DNA of 6,432 bases, from contig DBMN01000264.1 in the NCBI GenBank assembly GCA_002298965.1, forward strand, positions 1 to 6,432, read 5' to 3'. Source of the DNA: Rhizobiales bacterium UBA697. Its GTDB lineage: Bacteria > Pseudomonadota > Alphaproteobacteria > Rhizobiales > Ancalomicrobiaceae. A program made the translations under genes and the position numbers. The stretch's first letter is position 1. Each line of letters begins with the position of its first letter. The notes under the pieces are model-generated. The model saw nothing but the letters and a program-made list of their open reading frames with translations, did no database searches and was not told the origin of the DNA. Below are positions 5,359 to 6,432 of this stretch, piece by piece.

Positions 5359-6432
5359 TCGACGGATCGGCTTCCTTCAACTCCCTCAGCGAATTGCCGA
5401 CGAACCAACGGGCGCCGTCGAGGTCTTCGATCCGCAGATCGGCCTCGATCGCGTGACCCCTCTCGAGCAGCTCCGCCCGCAGGATGCCCGGCAGCAGGCC
5501 GTGGCGGGCGGCGGGGGTGAGAAGTCGGCCGTCTCTTTCCACGAAGATGTTCGCCCGCGTCGTCTCGGTGAGGAAGCCGTCGCGATTGACGAAGACCATG
5601 TCGTCGAGCCCGAGCCGGGCGGCATCGCGACCGGCGGCGTCCCAACGGGCGCGGCGCGTCGTCTTGTGGGCGAGGAACGGATCGCCGGCATCGACCGGCT
5701 CGGCCGCGAGGCCGAGACGGAGCGGGCGATCGGGATCGGCGGCGAGGATCGGCGCGGCGAGCGTGGTCGTGCCGTCGCGGGAGAGCTCGATGCGGACGCG
5801 GCGTGGGTGATCGTCGGCGATGCCGGCGGCGAGGGCGGCGAGATCGGCCTCGAGCGCCGCGCGGTCGAAGGCGAAGCCGAGGGCGCCGGCCGAGGCGGCC
5901 AGCCGGTCGAGATGGAGGCGCAGGCGGGTGAAGCCTTCGGCGCGCGCGAAGCGCAGCGTCTCGATCAGGCCCCAGTCGGCGGCGAGATCGGTCAGGACGC
6001 GGGCTTTCAGCAGCGCCTCGTCCCATTCGCTCGTGCCGATGCTGTCGGCGACGATGCCGCCACCGGTGCCCCAGCGGCCACGGCCGTCGGCCATGATCGC
6101 GGCAGTGCGGATGGCGACGTTCAGATCGACCGAGCCGTCGGGGCGGAAGGTGCCGATCGCGCCGGTATAGACGTCACGGGCGGTGCCCTCGAGGGTGCGG
6201 ATCACCTCCATCGCCTTGATCTTCGGCGCGCCGGTGATCGAGCCGCAGGGGAAGATGGCGCGGATCACGTCGCCGATGCCGGTGCCGGGGGCGAGGCGGG
6301 CGGTCACCGTCGACGTCATGGTGTGGAGCGTCGGATAGGTCTCGACGCGGAAGAGATCGGGCACCGCGACCGAGCCGATCTCGGCGATGCGGCCGATGTC
6401 GTTGCGCATCAGGTCGACGATCATCAGGTTCT
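5339..6432 (-). CDS. pabB: PabB-PabC fusion: aminodeoxychorismate synthase I plus aminodeoxychorismate lyase (5' end outside window)
   Basis: The gene continues past the right edge; the in-frame codons beyond 6424 read Asn-Leu, giving the conserved NLMIVDLMRND, so the Met at 6424 is not the start. Counting from that Met, residues 1-148 are the end of the chorismate-binding domain, with HTMTSTV, PCGSITGAPKIKAMEVI (59-75), YTGAIG (86-91) and GTGGGIVADSIGTSEWDEA (119-137). Residues ~150-361 are a class IV PLP enzyme: the probable PLP lysine is K254 in LAHKTTRRARWD, followed by FLTETTRANIFV (284-295), LLTPAARHGLLPGILR (301-316) and a terminal FVGNSLREL. The first domain makes 4-amino-4-deoxychorismate from chorismate and ammonia from the PabA glutaminase, which is not in view. 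The second releases pyruvate to give p-aminobenzoate for folate. Such fusions are known in bacteria. The PabC half could in principle be a related aminotransferase, but fusion to PabB favours the lyase. Confidence 0.92.
   Translation of the reverse strand, partial: NLMIVDLMRNDIGRIAEIGSVAVPDLFRVETYPTLHTMTSTVTARLAPGTGIGDVIRAIFPCGSITGAPKIKAMEVIRTLEGTARDVYTGAIGTFRPDGSVDLNVAIRTAAIMADGRGRWGTGGGIVADSIGTSEWDEALLKARVLTDLAADWGLIETLRFARAEGFTRLRLHLDRLAASAGALGFAFDRAALEADLAALAAGIADDHPRRVRIELSRDGTTTLAAPILAADPDRPLRLGLAAEPVDAGDPFLAHKTTRRARWDAAGRDAARLGLDDMVFVNRDGFLTETTRANIFVERDGRLLTPAARHGLLPGILRAELLERGHAIEADLRIEDLDGARWFVGNSLRELKEADPSISRAAP

Noticed and set aside
1..6432. tRNA, rRNA, CRISPR array, insertion sequence or phage attachment site
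   Set aside because: No cloverleaf, regular spacer-repeat array, transposase or terminal inverted repeats could be seen; gene density leaves only short gaps.

Overview
The window is GC-rich with strong G/C preference at third codon positions. Together with a single-gene oxyR, a fused pabB-pabC gene and an exported beta-barrel-like protein ending in a disulfide-type tail, this suggests an alphaproteobacterium, probably of the Hyphomicrobiales (Rhizobiales). That placement is an inference; no rRNA or other taxonomic marker is present.

Layout, left to right: (1) a minus-strand acyltransferase-3 membrane protein (6-1127); (2) a 345-bp divergent intergenic region; (3) a plus-strand papain-like C1 cysteine peptidase (1473-2816), whose last ~140 residues are an extreme Asp/Glu/Ser tail with no basic residues; (4) a 166-bp gap with a strong hairpin; (5) a plus-strand exported beta-barrel-like protein (2983-3891); (6) a 112-bp gap with a plausible promoter; (7) oxyR (4004-4921), with both redox cysteines at positions 199 and 208; (8) a DUF2267 protein (4927-5358) almost fused to oxyR; (9) a convergent minus-strand pabB-pabC fusion (5339-6432), cut by the right edge of the window and overlapping the DUF2267 gene by 20 bp.

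Functionally there is a housekeeping right half: peroxide sensing by OxyR, a small gene of unknown function probably co-transcribed with it, and the chorismate-to-p-aminobenzoate steps of folate synthesis. The left half looks more accessory: envelope modification by the acyltransferase, an unusual peptidase and a predicted outer-membrane protein. The peptidase with the hyperacidic tail is the most unusual item. It has an intact-looking Gln-Cys-His-Asn catalytic set, no recognisable signal peptide and a repeat-built tail ending in nine glutamates directly before the stop codon. Whether it works with the neighbouring beta-barrel protein or the acyltransferase cannot be decided from this sequence alone.
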